A DNA stretch of 30,299 nt from JBAYHN01 sp041666125 (GCA_041666125.1 JBAYHN010000007.1:1-30299); one strand, 5' to 3'. Shown: positions 1 through 8,246, numbered from the stretch's first letter. Program-made: numbers and translations. Notes: generated by a model from the sequence alone, not told the origin.

Positions 1-288
1 TAAGCTATCCGTCATATCTCCCCTAGAACAATCGTCTGACCCACCCAGAATCATTGCTGGTACTTTGCCCTCCCTTTCTTCCTTTTCTGCGCGTTCTTGC
101 TCCTCAAGACGTGCAAGCTCCCTTTCGTGCTGGCACGTTCCAATTTGAGCGGCACCACCTATCAAAGCCGCAACCCCTGCAGCAGCCGTCAAAATCGGAT
201 GTCTTTTACAAAAACCAGGTTGAGAATGAGCATTATTACTCTGCCCTCTGTCATCTCCTGCTTCTAGCCTTGGATGGTCTGGATTCAT
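1..288 (-). CDS. Orphan membrane-anchored protein, 5' part only (runs off the window)
   Basis: An open minus-strand frame of 96 codons starts at the ATG at 286-288 and is still open at base 1, so only the N-terminal part is present. The visible protein has a polar N-terminus, one hydrophobic Ala/Gly-rich segment (about residues 31-50, beginning HPILTAAAGVAAL) and then a strongly charged Glu/Arg stretch (about 54-74) that is probably helical or coiled coil. I recognise no domain. A good promoter lies just upstream (TTGACA/TATAGT, 315-342), which supports a real gene. It is divergent from trpS. The membrane-anchor reading is inference, and the C-terminus is unseen. Confidence 0.6.
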   Translation of the reverse strand, partial: MNPDHPRLEAGDDRGQSNNAHSQPGFCKRHPILTAAAGVAALIGGAAQIGTCQHERELARLEEQERAEKEEREGKVPAMILGGSDDCSRGDMTDSL

Positions 289-314
289 ATAAAAATTGGT
301 TAAAAATGGCTGTA

Positions 315-342
315 ACTATATATTATATAATGTATCTGTCAA
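315..342 (-). promoter_or_regulatory. Sigma70-type promoter of the minus-strand orphan gene
   Basis: On the minus strand there is a perfect -35 TTGACA (337-342), a 16-nt spacer and a -10 TATAGT (315-320). The -10 ends 26 nt before the ATG at 288, predicting a leader of about 20 nt with no Shine-Dalgarno motif. An overlapping TATAAT lies inside the spacer. Confidence 0.6.
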
Positions 343-383
343 GCGATTTTGCCTCCCCGCCCTGTACCCTATACCCCGTCGCC

Positions 384-389
384 TATAAC
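384..389 (+). promoter_or_regulatory. -10 element of trpS (predicted leaderless start)
   Basis: TATAAC lies 8 nt upstream of the trpS ATG at 398, so transcription would begin at or within a base or two of the start codon. No clear -35 and no Shine-Dalgarno are present. The same arrangement recurs at dnaG, the WecA-like gene, murE, tpiA and holA in this window. Confidence 0.45.
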
Positions 390-397
390 CTATCCTT

Positions 398-1372
398 ATG
401 AAACGAATTCTATCCGGCATGCAGCCGTCTGGCAATCCCCACCTTGGCAACTACCTCGGAGCAATGAAACGTCACATTTCAATGCAAAGCGAGGGTGAGT
501 GCCTTTATTTTATTGCAAACTACCATGCTTTGACCAGCCTTCGTGATGGATCCGCAATGCGCGACAAAACTCGCGAACTGGCGCTGGACTATCTCGCGCT
601 GGGGCTTGATCCGAATAAGGCCATATTCTTTTTACAAAGCGATATTCCGGAGGTTACAGAGTTAACTTGGATTTTGGACACAATTGCGCCAATGGGACTT
701 TTGGAACGCGCCCACGCCTGGAAAGATGCCAAGCAAAAGGGCAAAAAGGGCGAAACCGTCGGACTATTTAATTATCCGGTTTTAATGGCGGCGGACATTT
801 TGCTTTATCAGCCGGATTTGGTTCCGGTTGGCCAGGATCAAAAACAGCATGTGGAAATTGCTCGGGACCTTGCCACCTCATTCAATAGCACCTATGGCGA
901 AACTTTTAAACTGCCGGAACCTTCCATAGAAAAGGACGTTGCCACAGTTGCCGGCACAGACGGACAAAAAATGAGCAAAAGCTATGGCAATGTAATCGAA
1001 ATTTTTGCACCGGCGGATATACTCAAAAAACAGGTATTCTCGGTAAAAACGGATTCAGCCGACGTCTCCGCACCAAAAGATCCTGCAACTTGCCTGCCTT
1101 TCACTTTGCTTTCACATATTATTGATGAAGGAGAAAAACAGGAACTTGCAGCAGCTTTGCAAAAAGGAGGAATTGGATATAAAGATTTAAAAACAAAGCT
1201 TTTCGAAAAATTATTGAAATATTTTGCCGAAGCACGCGAAAAGAAGCTAGAACTAATGGGAAAACCCGATTTGGTACAGGATATTCTTGCCCACGGAGCC
1301 AAAAAAGCCCGTGCCCTTGCAAGTAAAACAATGGAGGAAGTAAGAAGAAAAACGGGATTGGGCTTAGCTTGA
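398..1372 (+). CDS. trpS: Tryptophanyl-tRNA synthetase
   Basis: This cytoplasmic class I aminoacyl-tRNA synthetase charges tRNA-Trp with tryptophan using ATP. The 324-residue length is normal for bacterial TrpRS. The N-terminus carries the TrpRS signature around residues 8-20 with the HIGH-class motif as HLGN (15-18), and the KMSKS loop is intact at residues 191-195. The MAADILLYQPDLVPVGQDQ segment and the following H-VEIARD region are typical of the Trp/Tyr class. It stops with TGA, which shows that TGA is not recoded here. It begins a plus-strand run; pyrG follows after 31 nt. The start codon lies 8 nt after a TATAAC -10 element, suggesting a leaderless mRNA. Confidence 0.97.
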   Translation: MKRILSGMQPSGNPHLGNYLGAMKRHISMQSEGECLYFIANYHALTSLRDGSAMRDKTRELALDYLALGLDPNKAIFFLQSDIPEVTELTWILDTIAPMGLLERAHAWKDAKQKGKKGETVGLFNYPVLMAADILLYQPDLVPVGQDQKQHVEIARDLATSFNSTYGETFKLPEPSIEKDVATVAGTDGQKMSKSYGNVIEIFAPADILKKQVFSVKTDSADVSAPKDPATCLPFTLLSHIIDEGEKQELAAALQKGGIGYKDLKTKLFEKLLKYFAEAREKKLELMGKPDLVQDILAHGAKKARALASKTMEEVRRKTGLGLA

Positions 1373-1403
1373 CTTTCTCCCTGCATTTCGGTAATTACTA
1401 ATC

Positions 1404-3023
1404 ATGCAGCACACCAAATATATCTTCGTCACAGGCGGCGTGTGCAGCTCTCTAGGAAAAGGAATCGCGGCTGCGTCCATAGGCGCCCTAATGAAAGCCT
1501 GCGGTTTTTCTGTGATTCCGCAAAAAATGGATCCGTATTTAAACGTGGATCCGGGCACCATGAGCCCATTTCAGCATGGTGAAGTTTTTGTTACCGATGA
1601 TGGCTCCGAAACAGACTTAGACCTTGGCCATTACGAAAGATTTATGGATGTGAATGCCACGACACTTTCCAGCGTCACAACCGGCAAAATATATAGCGAA
1701 ACGATAGCAAAAGAACGTAAAGGAGATTTTCTCGGCGGCACAATTCAAATTATTCCTCACATTACCAACGCAATTAAGAATAAGATCACCGGAATTGGTA
1801 AATCAACAGGCTCAGACATTGTGATTGTGGAAATCGGCGGAACTGTTGGAGACATCGAAGGTCTCCCCTTTTTGGAAGCAATACGCCAACTACGCTGGGA
1901 ACTTGGCCACGAAAATACATTATTCGTTCACTTAACACTTTTGCCTTACTTAAAAGGCAGCAAAGAATTAAAAACAAAGCCAACACAAGCTTCTGTTCGC
2001 GAACTTAGATCAATTGGCATTCAGCCGGACATAATAATTCCACGTGCAGATTACGCCATCCACAAAGACTTAATCAAAAAAATCGCACTGTTCTGCGACG
2101 TAAAAGAAACAGATGTAGTGCCATCAGTCACAGCAAATTCAATTTACGAAGTTCCTCTTTTAATGGAAGAATATAACCTCGCGGAATTGGTGATGGATAA
2201 ATTAAATCTCAAAAAAGTTAAGCCGAATTTAAAACACTGGAAAGAATTAAACGAGAAGATCCAAAATAGCAAAAAAGAAGTAAAAATTGCACTTGTAGGT
2301 AAATATACAGGCCTGGACGATGCCTATTTATCCGTTATTGAATCGCTAAAAATCGCATGCTTCCACCACGAACGCAAACTGGAAGTGCTTTGGATAAACT
2401 CCGAAAAACTGGAAGAAAATGACGAAAAAACTTGGGCGGAATTAAAAAGCGCAGATGGAATTCTTGTTCCAGGCGGATTTGGAATTCGAGGCACAGAAGG
2501 CAAAATAATGGCTGCGCGCTATGCACGCGAAAACAAAGTTCCATACCTTGGACTTTGCTTAGGCCTACAAATAATGACAATTGAATTTGCCCGCCACATT
2601 TTAAAAGACAATTCAATTACATCAGAAGAATTTGATGAAAACTCCAAGGTTGATCCTTCAAAATACTTAATTCACTTTTTGCCTAATCAATCCTGGCAAA
2701 AGGAGAAAGGCGGCACACTGCGCCTTGGCGGATATCCATGCAAACTACAAAAGGGCACAAAAACCCACGCAATTTACAAACAAGATGCAATTCAAGAACG
2801 CCATAGACACAGATATGAAATTAATAATGATTATAGAGAAAAACTGGAATCAAAAGGTTGGATACCATCTGGTATTTACCAAAAAGCAAACTTGGTAGAA
2901 ATAGCAGAGATAGCGGATCATCCGTTTATGATAGGTACACAATTTCATCCGGAATTCTTATCCAGACCACACAGGCCTCATCCGCTCTTCTTTGGTTTTA
3001 TAGACGCTGCAATTAAAAGGTAA
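1404..3023 (+). CDS. pyrG: CTP synthase
   Basis: PyrG aminates UTP to CTP using ATP and glutamine, the last step of de novo CTP synthesis. The 539-residue length is standard. The N-terminal synthetase domain begins with the P-loop region GGVCSSLGKG and contains the conserved MDPYLNVDPGTMSP-type segment near residues 42-55. The C-terminal class I glutamine amidotransferase domain has its nucleophile Cys385 in GLCLG and the His515/Glu517 pair in FHPEF, so the triad is intact. It follows trpS by 31 nt. A TTGACT at 1369-1374 with a poor -10 (TAATTA, 1392-1397) may give it its own promoter; otherwise it is co-transcribed with trpS. No Shine-Dalgarno precedes the ATG. Confidence 0.98.
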   Translation: MQHTKYIFVTGGVCSSLGKGIAAASIGALMKACGFSVIPQKMDPYLNVDPGTMSPFQHGEVFVTDDGSETDLDLGHYERFMDVNATTLSSVTTGKIYSETIAKERKGDFLGGTIQIIPHITNAIKNKITGIGKSTGSDIVIVEIGGTVGDIEGLPFLEAIRQLRWELGHENTLFVHLTLLPYLKGSKELKTKPTQASVRELRSIGIQPDIIIPRADYAIHKDLIKKIALFCDVKETDVVPSVTANSIYEVPLLMEEYNLAELVMDKLNLKKVKPNLKHWKELNEKIQNSKKEVKIALVGKYTGLDDAYLSVIESLKIACFHHERKLEVLWINSEKLEENDEKTWAELKSADGILVPGGFGIRGTEGKIMAARYARENKVPYLGLCLGLQIMTIEFARHILKDNSITSEEFDENSKVDPSKYLIHFLPNQSWQKEKGGTLRLGGYPCKLQKGTKTHAIYKQDAIQERHRHRYEINNDYREKLESKGWIPSGIYQKANLVEIAEIADHPFMIGTQFHPEFLSRPHRPHPLFFGFIDAAIKR

Positions 3024-3058
3024 ATTACTCCCGAAAAACAAATAATCGTGGTACATTT

Positions 3059-3064
3059 TATAAT
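3059..3064 (+). promoter_or_regulatory. -10 element upstream of the PilC-N-like membrane protein
   Basis: A perfect TATAAT lies 21 nt upstream of the ATG at 3086, which would give a leader of about 15 nt without a Shine-Dalgarno motif. No recognisable -35 is present. It lies in the 62-nt gap after pyrG. Confidence 0.4.
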
Positions 3065-3085
3065 AACTGCAACAATTTTTACTCC

Positions 3086-4450
3086 ATGGCTGCATTCCGT
3101 TACATTGCGCTTAATCAAGAAGGGAGTGAGTTGTCGGGAATAATAGAAGCGCCCGATGAACAAGCTGCCCGCAAGAAATTAAACGAATTAAAACTTTCGG
3201 TAGTTTCGCTTAATGTGGCCGCCACACCTGCTGAAGTTGCAGGAGCACCGGCAGTTGCAGGAAAAACAACTTTTGAATTTGAAGCCATAGACAAACAGGG
3301 CAAAAAAGTAATTGGAACAATTGTGGCGGTGGACGCACTTAAGGCTTTTGCAAGGCTTTTTGACGAATATCAGCTAAATGTTATTTATTTGGCAAATGCA
3401 ACCTTATCTGCACAAGAAAAAGACAAAATCCGACAAGATGGAATTTCACAAATTCAAGCAGAATACGAAAAAACTTACGGAGCAGAAAAAAAAGCCCAAA
3501 TGGAAAAACAAAACGTTCAACTTGATGGAAACATGCAGGAAACCAGAGAAGAACTACTTGTAAAAGTTGATGCGACAATGGCTCGAATTGAACAGTTCTT
3601 AAAGGATTTTGGCGCAGATTTAAAACCGGACGAAGGCGACATAATAAAATCATATTTAAATCAGCTTGTAAGGATTAAAGATTCCACAAACCTGGAACAC
3701 ATTCGCAGCACTTGCGAAAAAATGCTGCAGCACATCCAGCGCCAAGAACTTTTTATACACGAAGAAAAACAATCAAAAGAAAGCGCCCAGATAAAAATAG
3801 AGACAAAAGATCTCCTTTCCAGCCTAAAACAAACCGGACTTTCTAAAAACATAGATATAGTAAAAATAGCGATGGGCTGGCAAAGCAATGTTTTTTTAAG
3901 GCCACTGGCAAATATAATTCTTAAAATCTTCAAGCCGGGCACGCCGGAAATTCAAAAATTAAAGACTGATATAAAAACAATCAACAGTCATATTTGGTCA
4001 TACGTGAAAATTATTTTTATAGGAAAAACAAAAACGTTAAAAATCGAAGCATGGGAAAGCATAGTGGCTCTGCGCCAGGAAAAGAAACGTCTAAATCTTC
4101 AACTTTCCGCTTTAGAATCCGAATTAAGAGAAAAAGAACTGGCAAACAGACCTCAAAGCATGTTATTTGAGCAGATAGGCTCAATACTAGGAATCATTTT
4201 GGCTTTTTATCTACTTTCTTATATTATTTCCTATCCCTTTACGATAAAACAATTCAATGTGCAGTCTATACCAAAGGGCTTCTATTTTTATCATTCTCAT
4301 ATTACAAAAATAGTGACAATTGCTCTTTTTATAGCTTACTGTAGTGTGACCTTGAGGAATTACTGGCTGAAGAAATTCACAATTGCTCCCTATATTCTTT
4401 ATCCGCTTAGTTTGTTTGGCTTCCTCCTTATTATAATCAATTTAATATAA
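3086..4450 (+). CDS. Membrane protein with two tandem PilC/GspF N-terminal-like domains, coiled coil and C-terminal TM segments
   Basis: The 454-residue protein has no full-length family that I recognise. Residues about 4-44 (FRYIALNQEGSELSGIIEA and following) and about 63-104 (FEFEAIDKQGKKVIGTIVA and following) are two copies of a small alpha/beta module. It resembles the N-terminal segment of type IV pilus/type II secretion platform proteins (PilC/GspF), where a Y-A-x-G-x-G-I-x-A pattern is common. A charged Glu/Lys/Gln-rich helical region follows (about 107-350). Three hydrophobic segments close the protein (about 360-385, 405-423 and 431-454). The PilC transmembrane domain itself is absent, so this is not a pilus platform. 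It may be a membrane scaffold using the module for protein contacts; that is inference. lgt follows after 18 nt. Confidence 0.75.
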   Translation: MAAFRYIALNQEGSELSGIIEAPDEQAARKKLNELKLSVVSLNVAATPAEVAGAPAVAGKTTFEFEAIDKQGKKVIGTIVAVDALKAFARLFDEYQLNVIYLANATLSAQEKDKIRQDGISQIQAEYEKTYGAEKKAQMEKQNVQLDGNMQETREELLVKVDATMARIEQFLKDFGADLKPDEGDIIKSYLNQLVRIKDSTNLEHIRSTCEKMLQHIQRQELFIHEEKQSKESAQIKIETKDLLSSLKQTGLSKNIDIVKIAMGWQSNVFLRPLANIILKIFKPGTPEIQKLKTDIKTINSHIWSYVKIIFIGKTKTLKIEAWESIVALRQEKKRLNLQLSALESELREKELANRPQSMLFEQIGSILGIILAFYLLSYIISYPFTIKQFNVQSIPKGFYFYHSHITKIVTIALFIAYCSVTLRNYWLKKFTIAPYILYPLSLFGFLLIIINLI

Positions 4451-4468
4451 GCCAAACGTTTAAAAAGT

Positions 4469-5365
4469 ATGTATCCAATTTTGCTTGAGTTCGGGTTTAT
4501 AACCATTTTTGCGCTTTGGCTCTTTATAGCCATTGGTTTTACCGTTGCATCATATGTTTTTATACAGCTCGCAAAACGCAACAGAATCAAACTAAATATT
4601 TTGGCAGACAACACTTTTTTTCTATTTTTCTCGGCACTAATAGTTTCCAGAATATTCTTTGTGATTTTCAATTATGATCTTTTTTTCTACCAGTTTGAGC
4701 TTAAAAACTTTTTGAATGTTTTTGCAGTTTGGGACAAGGGACTTTCTTTTTGGGGAGCTATAATCGGATGGATGGGTGGAATCTTTTATATTGCAAGGAA
4801 ACGAGGCGAATCTCCTTTGCGACTAATAGATATAATGGTGCCCGCAATTCTATGTGGAATGGTTTTTGGAGACATTGGTGCACTCTTGGATGGCGTTAAT
4901 TACGGCACTCCTACAAATTTGCCATGGGGAGTCGTTTTTAGGAGCGCAAACGTTAAATACATCACTCCAATTCATCCAACGCAGCTTTATGGCGCGGTTT
5001 ATGCCGCGGGGCTTGCAGTTGGTCTATATTTCCTATTAAAAAAGCTTCGCGACAGATTGCCGGGGTTTGTTTCCGAGGTCGCTCTGTTTTCTTTCTGCTT
5101 TTTGAGATTCTTTGAAGAATTTATACGAGGAGATGAAACTCTGGAAATCTTTACCATGCGCTTCCCGCTATTGGCTGCATTTGCAGGCATGGCAGTTGGG
5201 GCATATTTAATATACAGGCGCTATACAAATCGCGCCGGAGGCGACCCGGAACGTGTTCTCAAAACTTTTGTCGCTCAGGTGCTTTCTAAAATTCCAAAGT
5301 CTTCAAAGACACAAGATCCTGCAGAAATGTCGGCAAAAATGAACTGTCTTCCAAATCGAGTTTAG
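4469..5365 (+). CDS. lgt: Lgt-like prolipoprotein diacylglyceryl transferase homologue with altered catalytic motif
   Basis: Lgt transfers diacylglycerol from phosphatidylglycerol to the lipobox cysteine of prolipoproteins at the inner membrane. This 298-residue polytopic protein has the family plan: several TM helices, GLSFWG (91-96), the signature region ending in NYGTPTNLPWGVVF (144-157), HPTQLYG (169-175) and R-F-F-E-E-F-I-R-G-D (213-222), which keeps the Arg/Glu pair matching E. coli R239/E243. The core signature is unusual: where Lgt normally reads G-R-I-G-N-F-x-N-G, this reads G-D-I-G-A-L-L-D-G (134-142). The positions matching R143, N146 and E151 are therefore Asp, Ala and Val, and the usual His of SFHGG is Trp. 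Its last 80 nt overlap the convergent gene. Fold assignment is confident, activity is not. Confidence 0.85.
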   Translation: MYPILLEFGFITIFALWLFIAIGFTVASYVFIQLAKRNRIKLNILADNTFFLFFSALIVSRIFFVIFNYDLFFYQFELKNFLNVFAVWDKGLSFWGAIIGWMGGIFYIARKRGESPLRLIDIMVPAILCGMVFGDIGALLDGVNYGTPTNLPWGVVFRSANVKYITPIHPTQLYGAVYAAGLAVGLYFLLKKLRDRLPGFVSEVALFSFCFLRFFEEFIRGDETLEIFTMRFPLLAAFAGMAVGAYLIYRRYTNRAGGDPERVLKTFVAQVLSKIPKSSKTQDPAEMSAKMNCLPNRV

Positions 5366-6542
5366 AGAGCTGTCCGGCTATTATGGCGAAAATTTCTTTA
5401 CCATCCTGCGATGACTCAATCGAGATCTGGCCATTTTTAGAAGCGGATAATTTGGCTATCTGGTGGCAATTTTCGCCATCCTCATCACAAAAATTAACAT
5501 TAAATTTGTCATCCACAAAAAGAAACTGAAAACTTGATCCAAGCCTGGAAAGCCACAGCGTTTTTGTATTAAGAACTTTTTTAAAAATGTCCTCTTTCTC
5601 TTTTAAATCATAGGCAGTGAGGTCATTACCCTTAGTGAAAAATATTCTGTTTTTATCCAAATTATCCAAAAAAGCATTAGACAACTCCCCTTCCTGAAAA
5701 ACTATCGAACCGTCTTTCGGATCTGTGACTATAAAAATATTCTTATTCTTTTCGTTAACAAGAGAGAACGCTAAATACTTACCATTGTGTTGAAGTCGAC
5801 CAAAGGCTTTTACGGGTTCTGTAAGCCTTGCAAAGACTTCGGCAGTGCTAAAGTCATTACTAAATTTAACGATTTTTCCGGCCTCATTAATTGCAAAAAT
5901 ATCATCCGCATATTCCTTTAAATCTTTAAATTTATCTTTTATATTTGAAATTAATTTTCCCTGTTCGAGGTCATAAACAAAAAGTCTGGAGTCATTTGTA
6001 ATTCCAATCAATTTATTATTAAAAGAAATTATTTTCTTCGTCTTAAACTTTAAGGGAATTTCCAGAATTCTAAATTGGTCATCATTTGCGGAATACATTT
6101 TTCCAAAATGAAGTTTGTCATTGATCAATAAAACTCCCTGCTGTGATAAATTCTGCAAACTCCAAGAAGCCATACTTTCAACCGATTTAAAAAGCACTGT
6201 ATTTTCGGTAGGCAAAAACTCCAAAGGCGGGAACTTAACAATAAAATTCTCAGAGACTTCGACACGCTTTTTCCAAGGATAGAAGCCATTTCTGGTAATT
6301 TCTATTTCGTGCACGGTAGGAACAACGCGGAGCTCTCCCGGCACACTAAACTCAACTTCTTTTCCATCCAAAATCACCTTGGCATCCTTTGGTAGATCTT
6401 CAAAAAAAACAACGTTCTTTTTTATTACGTCCTTACTCTCTGCGTCGTACTGATATCCCTCTGTAAAAAGAATTACAAAAACGACCAGAATACAAAAAAA
6501 CACAAGCCCGCCCACCTGCAAAAGCTTGGAAAAAAGTTTCAT
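5286..6542 (-). CDS. Membrane-anchored PEGA-domain / beta-propeller-like protein
   Basis: The 418-residue protein has one N-terminal TM anchor (about residues 10-27) and a PEGA-like beta domain (about 45-110). That domain includes DAKVILDGKEVEFSVPGEL and a later NGFYPWKKRVEV, the pattern of a surface beta module. The rest is a repetitive beta-rich region (about 115-418) with strands such as KLIGITNDSRLFVYDLEQGK and NRIFFTKGNDLTAYDLKEK that fits a WD40-like propeller. It is probably exposed outside the membrane, and related architectures occur in CPR genomes. It is the last gene of dnaG-rpoD-greA, starting 3 nt after the greA stop, so it is likely co-transcribed and perhaps translationally coupled. 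Its 3' end overlaps lgt by 80 nt. Function unknown. Confidence 0.8.
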   Translation of the reverse strand: MKLFSKLLQVGGLVFFCILVVFVILFTEGYQYDAESKDVIKKNVVFFEDLPKDAKVILDGKEVEFSVPGELRVVPTVHEIEITRNGFYPWKKRVEVSENFIVKFPPLEFLPTENTVLFKSVESMASWSLQNLSQQGVLLINDKLHFGKMYSANDDQFRILEIPLKFKTKKIISFNNKLIGITNDSRLFVYDLEQGKLISNIKDKFKDLKEYADDIFAINEAGKIVKFSNDFSTAEVFARLTEPVKAFGRLQHNGKYLAFSLVNEKNKNIFIVTDPKDGSIVFQEGELSNAFLDNLDKNRIFFTKGNDLTAYDLKEKEDIFKKVLNTKTLWLSRLGSSFQFLFVDDKFNVNFCDEDGENCHQIAKLSASKNGQISIESSQDGKEIFAIIAGQLSKLDLEDSSFLPTFLQDLVSLKTLEF

Positions 6543-6545
6543 ATA

Positions 6546-7079
6546 CTACAAGACTTTTAGAATCTTATATTCCATAACTCCACCTGGAGCAACCACTTTA
6601 ACTGTGTCCCCTGCTTCGCGCTCCATAAGAGCCTTGCCAACCGGCGACACATTGGAGATCTTATGATTAATAGGATCAGCTTCAGTTGAACCAACGATTG
6701 TATATTCTTCTTCCGACTTTGTTTTGCTGGAAAGATTCTGAACCATTACCTTGGAACCAAGCTGAATTGCCTCGCTGTGCTTGATTTTCTCGTCAATAAT
6801 TTTTGCGTATTTTACTTTTTCCTCAAGCTCCATAATGCGACCTTCTATAAAGGCCTGTTCGTTTTTTGCTTCTTCGTATTCTGAGTTTTCGGAAAGGTCA
6901 CCATAACTTACGGCTTCCTTTAAACGTTCTGCTACTTCCTTTCTTTTCACTTCTTTTAAGAAATTCAACTCTTCTTGAAGTTTTTCAAAACCTTCCTTTG
7001 TAACCATGGTCACTTTTTCATCGTTTGTTCCAGTTGCAAAGATTTGTGCTGATTGATCACCTTTTAATTGCTGTGTCAT
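6546..7079 (-). CDS. greA: Transcription elongation factor GreA
   Basis: GreA rescues backtracked RNA polymerase by stimulating transcript cleavage through the secondary channel. The N-terminal coiled coil carries the tip motif GDLSENSEYEEA, with the catalytic acidic residues at D61 and E64 (D41/E44 in E. coli numbering). The C-terminal FKBP-like domain ends in the expected ISNVSPVGKALM and GDTVKV segments. At 177 residues it is about 20 longer than typical because of a polar N-terminal extension; an internal ATG at 7005-7007 (MVTKEGFEKL) would give a canonical length. It lies 24 nt after rpoD. The gap holds an AT-rich palindrome containing TATAAT, so a private promoter is possible. Confidence 0.96.
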   Translation of the reverse strand: MTQQLKGDQSAQIFATGTNDEKVTMVTKEGFEKLQEELNFLKEVKRKEVAERLKEAVSYGDLSENSEYEEAKNEQAFIEGRIMELEEKVKYAKIIDEKIKHSEAIQLGSKVMVQNLSSKTKSEEEYTIVGSTEADPINHKISNVSPVGKALMEREAGDTVKVVAPGGVMEYKILKVL

Positions 7080-7093
7080 AAAAGTTTCGGTTA

Positions 7094-7110
7094 TTTATAA
7101 TAATTATAAA
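7094..7110. promoter_or_regulatory. AT-rich perfect palindrome at the rpoD stop / greA upstream region
   Basis: TTTATAA-TAA-TTATAAA is a 7-bp perfect inverted repeat with a 3-nt centre. It spans the rpoD stop codon and part of the rpoD-greA gap. On the minus strand it contains TATAAT and TATAAA, which could act as -10 elements for greA. It has no GC stem, so it is a poor terminator candidate. Confidence 0.4.
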
Positions 7111-8246
7111 TTGATATAGGGACGAATTTTAACGCTTGTAGGATGTTCTTTCAACTTCTGAAGGACTTTTGCCTCAATTTGGCGAATACGTTCGCGAGTT
7201 ACACGGAATTCCTGGCCTACTTCTTCCAATGTGTGGCCAACGCCATCTCTAAGCCCAAAACGCATTTCGATAATTTTCTTTTCACGAGGAGAAAGATAAT
7301 GGAGCATCTCGTGAATATTTTCTTTTATAAGTTGGCGATTTGTAGCTTCCGATGGAGAAAGTGCATCGTCGTCTTCAATAAAGTCGCCGAGCTTGGAATC
7401 TTCTTCTGTACCTACCGGAGCCTCGAGCGAAACGATGTCCTGAGAAATCTTTAATATATGACGAACCTTCTTAATATCCATATCCATTTCTGCAGCAAGC
7501 TCTTCTACAAGCGGTTCGCGGCCAAGTTCTTGAACAAGTCTGCGCTGTGCATGAGTAAGCTTGTTGATTGTCTCCACCATGTGAACCGGAATACGAATCG
7601 TACGAGCCTGGTCTGCAATGGCACGAGTAATTGCCTGGCGAATCCACCAAGTTGCATAAGTAGAAAATTTAAAACCTCTATCCGGATCAAATTTTTCTAC
7701 AGCGCGGAAAAGACCAATGTTTCCTTCCTGAATCAAATCCAAAAAGGAAAGACCACGGCCAATATATTTTTTTGCGATAGAAACCACCAAACGAAGATTG
7801 GCTTCTGCAAGCTTCTGCTTTGCAGTTTGGTCTCCTCTGCGAATTCTCTTGGCCAAATCAATTTCTTCTTTACCCGTCAAAAGTTTTACCTTACCTATTT
7901 CACACAAATACATGCGAATCGAATCGTTCGCAATTTCGGAAAGTTCAACCGTCTTTTTTTCCACAGCCTTGTGGATCTCTTTATTTATCTCTTCCTCTTC
8001 CTCCTTTTTCCAAATCAAAGAATCTTTAACGTCCATGACCTCAACACCCAAATCCATGAAAAGAGTGTAAATTTCGTCAAGTAAAATGACGTTAGATTCG
8101 ATGTTCGGAATTGCCTGCATCAGCTCCTGCTGTGTAACGAACTTTTGTTCTCGGCCCTTCCTCAGGAGCTCTTGAACAGCCTTTGGGTATTTATCCAGCT
8201 GTTCGTCCGAAGGTTGGGTTATGAATTTTTTGAGTTTTTTCGCCAT
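7104..8246 (-). CDS. rpoD: Primary RNA polymerase sigma factor (sigma70/RpoD)
   Basis: This is the housekeeping sigma factor. The 380-residue size is typical of compact primary sigmas. An N-terminal region 1.1-like helical domain (about 10-80) is followed by region 1.2 (SIRMYLCEIGKVKLLTGKEE). Regions 2.1-2.4 contain the invariant core-binding LVVSIAKKYIGRGLSFLDLI and the -10 recognition helix YATWWIRQAITRAIADQ. Region 3 follows, then region 4.2 with the helix-turn-helix TLEEVGQEFRVTRERIRQIE. The promoter-reading residues look standard, consistent with the TATAAT-like elements seen here. It starts 7 nt after dnaG and precedes greA by 24 nt, in the classic dnaG-rpoD order. No Shine-Dalgarno is visible before its ATG. 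Confidence 0.97.
   Translation of the reverse strand: MAKKLKKFITQPSDEQLDKYPKAVQELLRKGREQKFVTQQELMQAIPNIESNVILLDEIYTLFMDLGVEVMDVKDSLIWKKEEEEEINKEIHKAVEKKTVELSEIANDSIRMYLCEIGKVKLLTGKEEIDLAKRIRRGDQTAKQKLAEANLRLVVSIAKKYIGRGLSFLDLIQEGNIGLFRAVEKFDPDRGFKFSTYATWWIRQAITRAIADQARTIRIPVHMVETINKLTHAQRRLVQELGREPLVEELAAEMDMDIKKVRHILKISQDIVSLEAPVGTEEDSKLGDFIEDDDALSPSEATNRQLIKENIHEMLHYLSPREKKIIEMRFGLRDGVGHTLEEVGQEFRVTRERIRQIEAKVLQKLKEHPTSVKIRPYINL

Noticed and set aside
54..401. Plus-strand 115-codon frame before trpS
   Set aside because: It starts with TTG, lies antisense to a better-supported partial gene with a promoter, and overlaps the trpS start; the residue pattern is unlike a protein.
1370..1372. TGA-to-glycine recoding as in some CPR lineages
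   Set aside because: TGA ends trpS at the expected length, and no gene here has an internal TGA.
7458..8084. 208-codon plus-strand frame antisense to rpoD
   Set aside because: rpoD is certain on the other strand and the frame encodes a Cys/Phe/Asn-rich product typical of a shadow frame.
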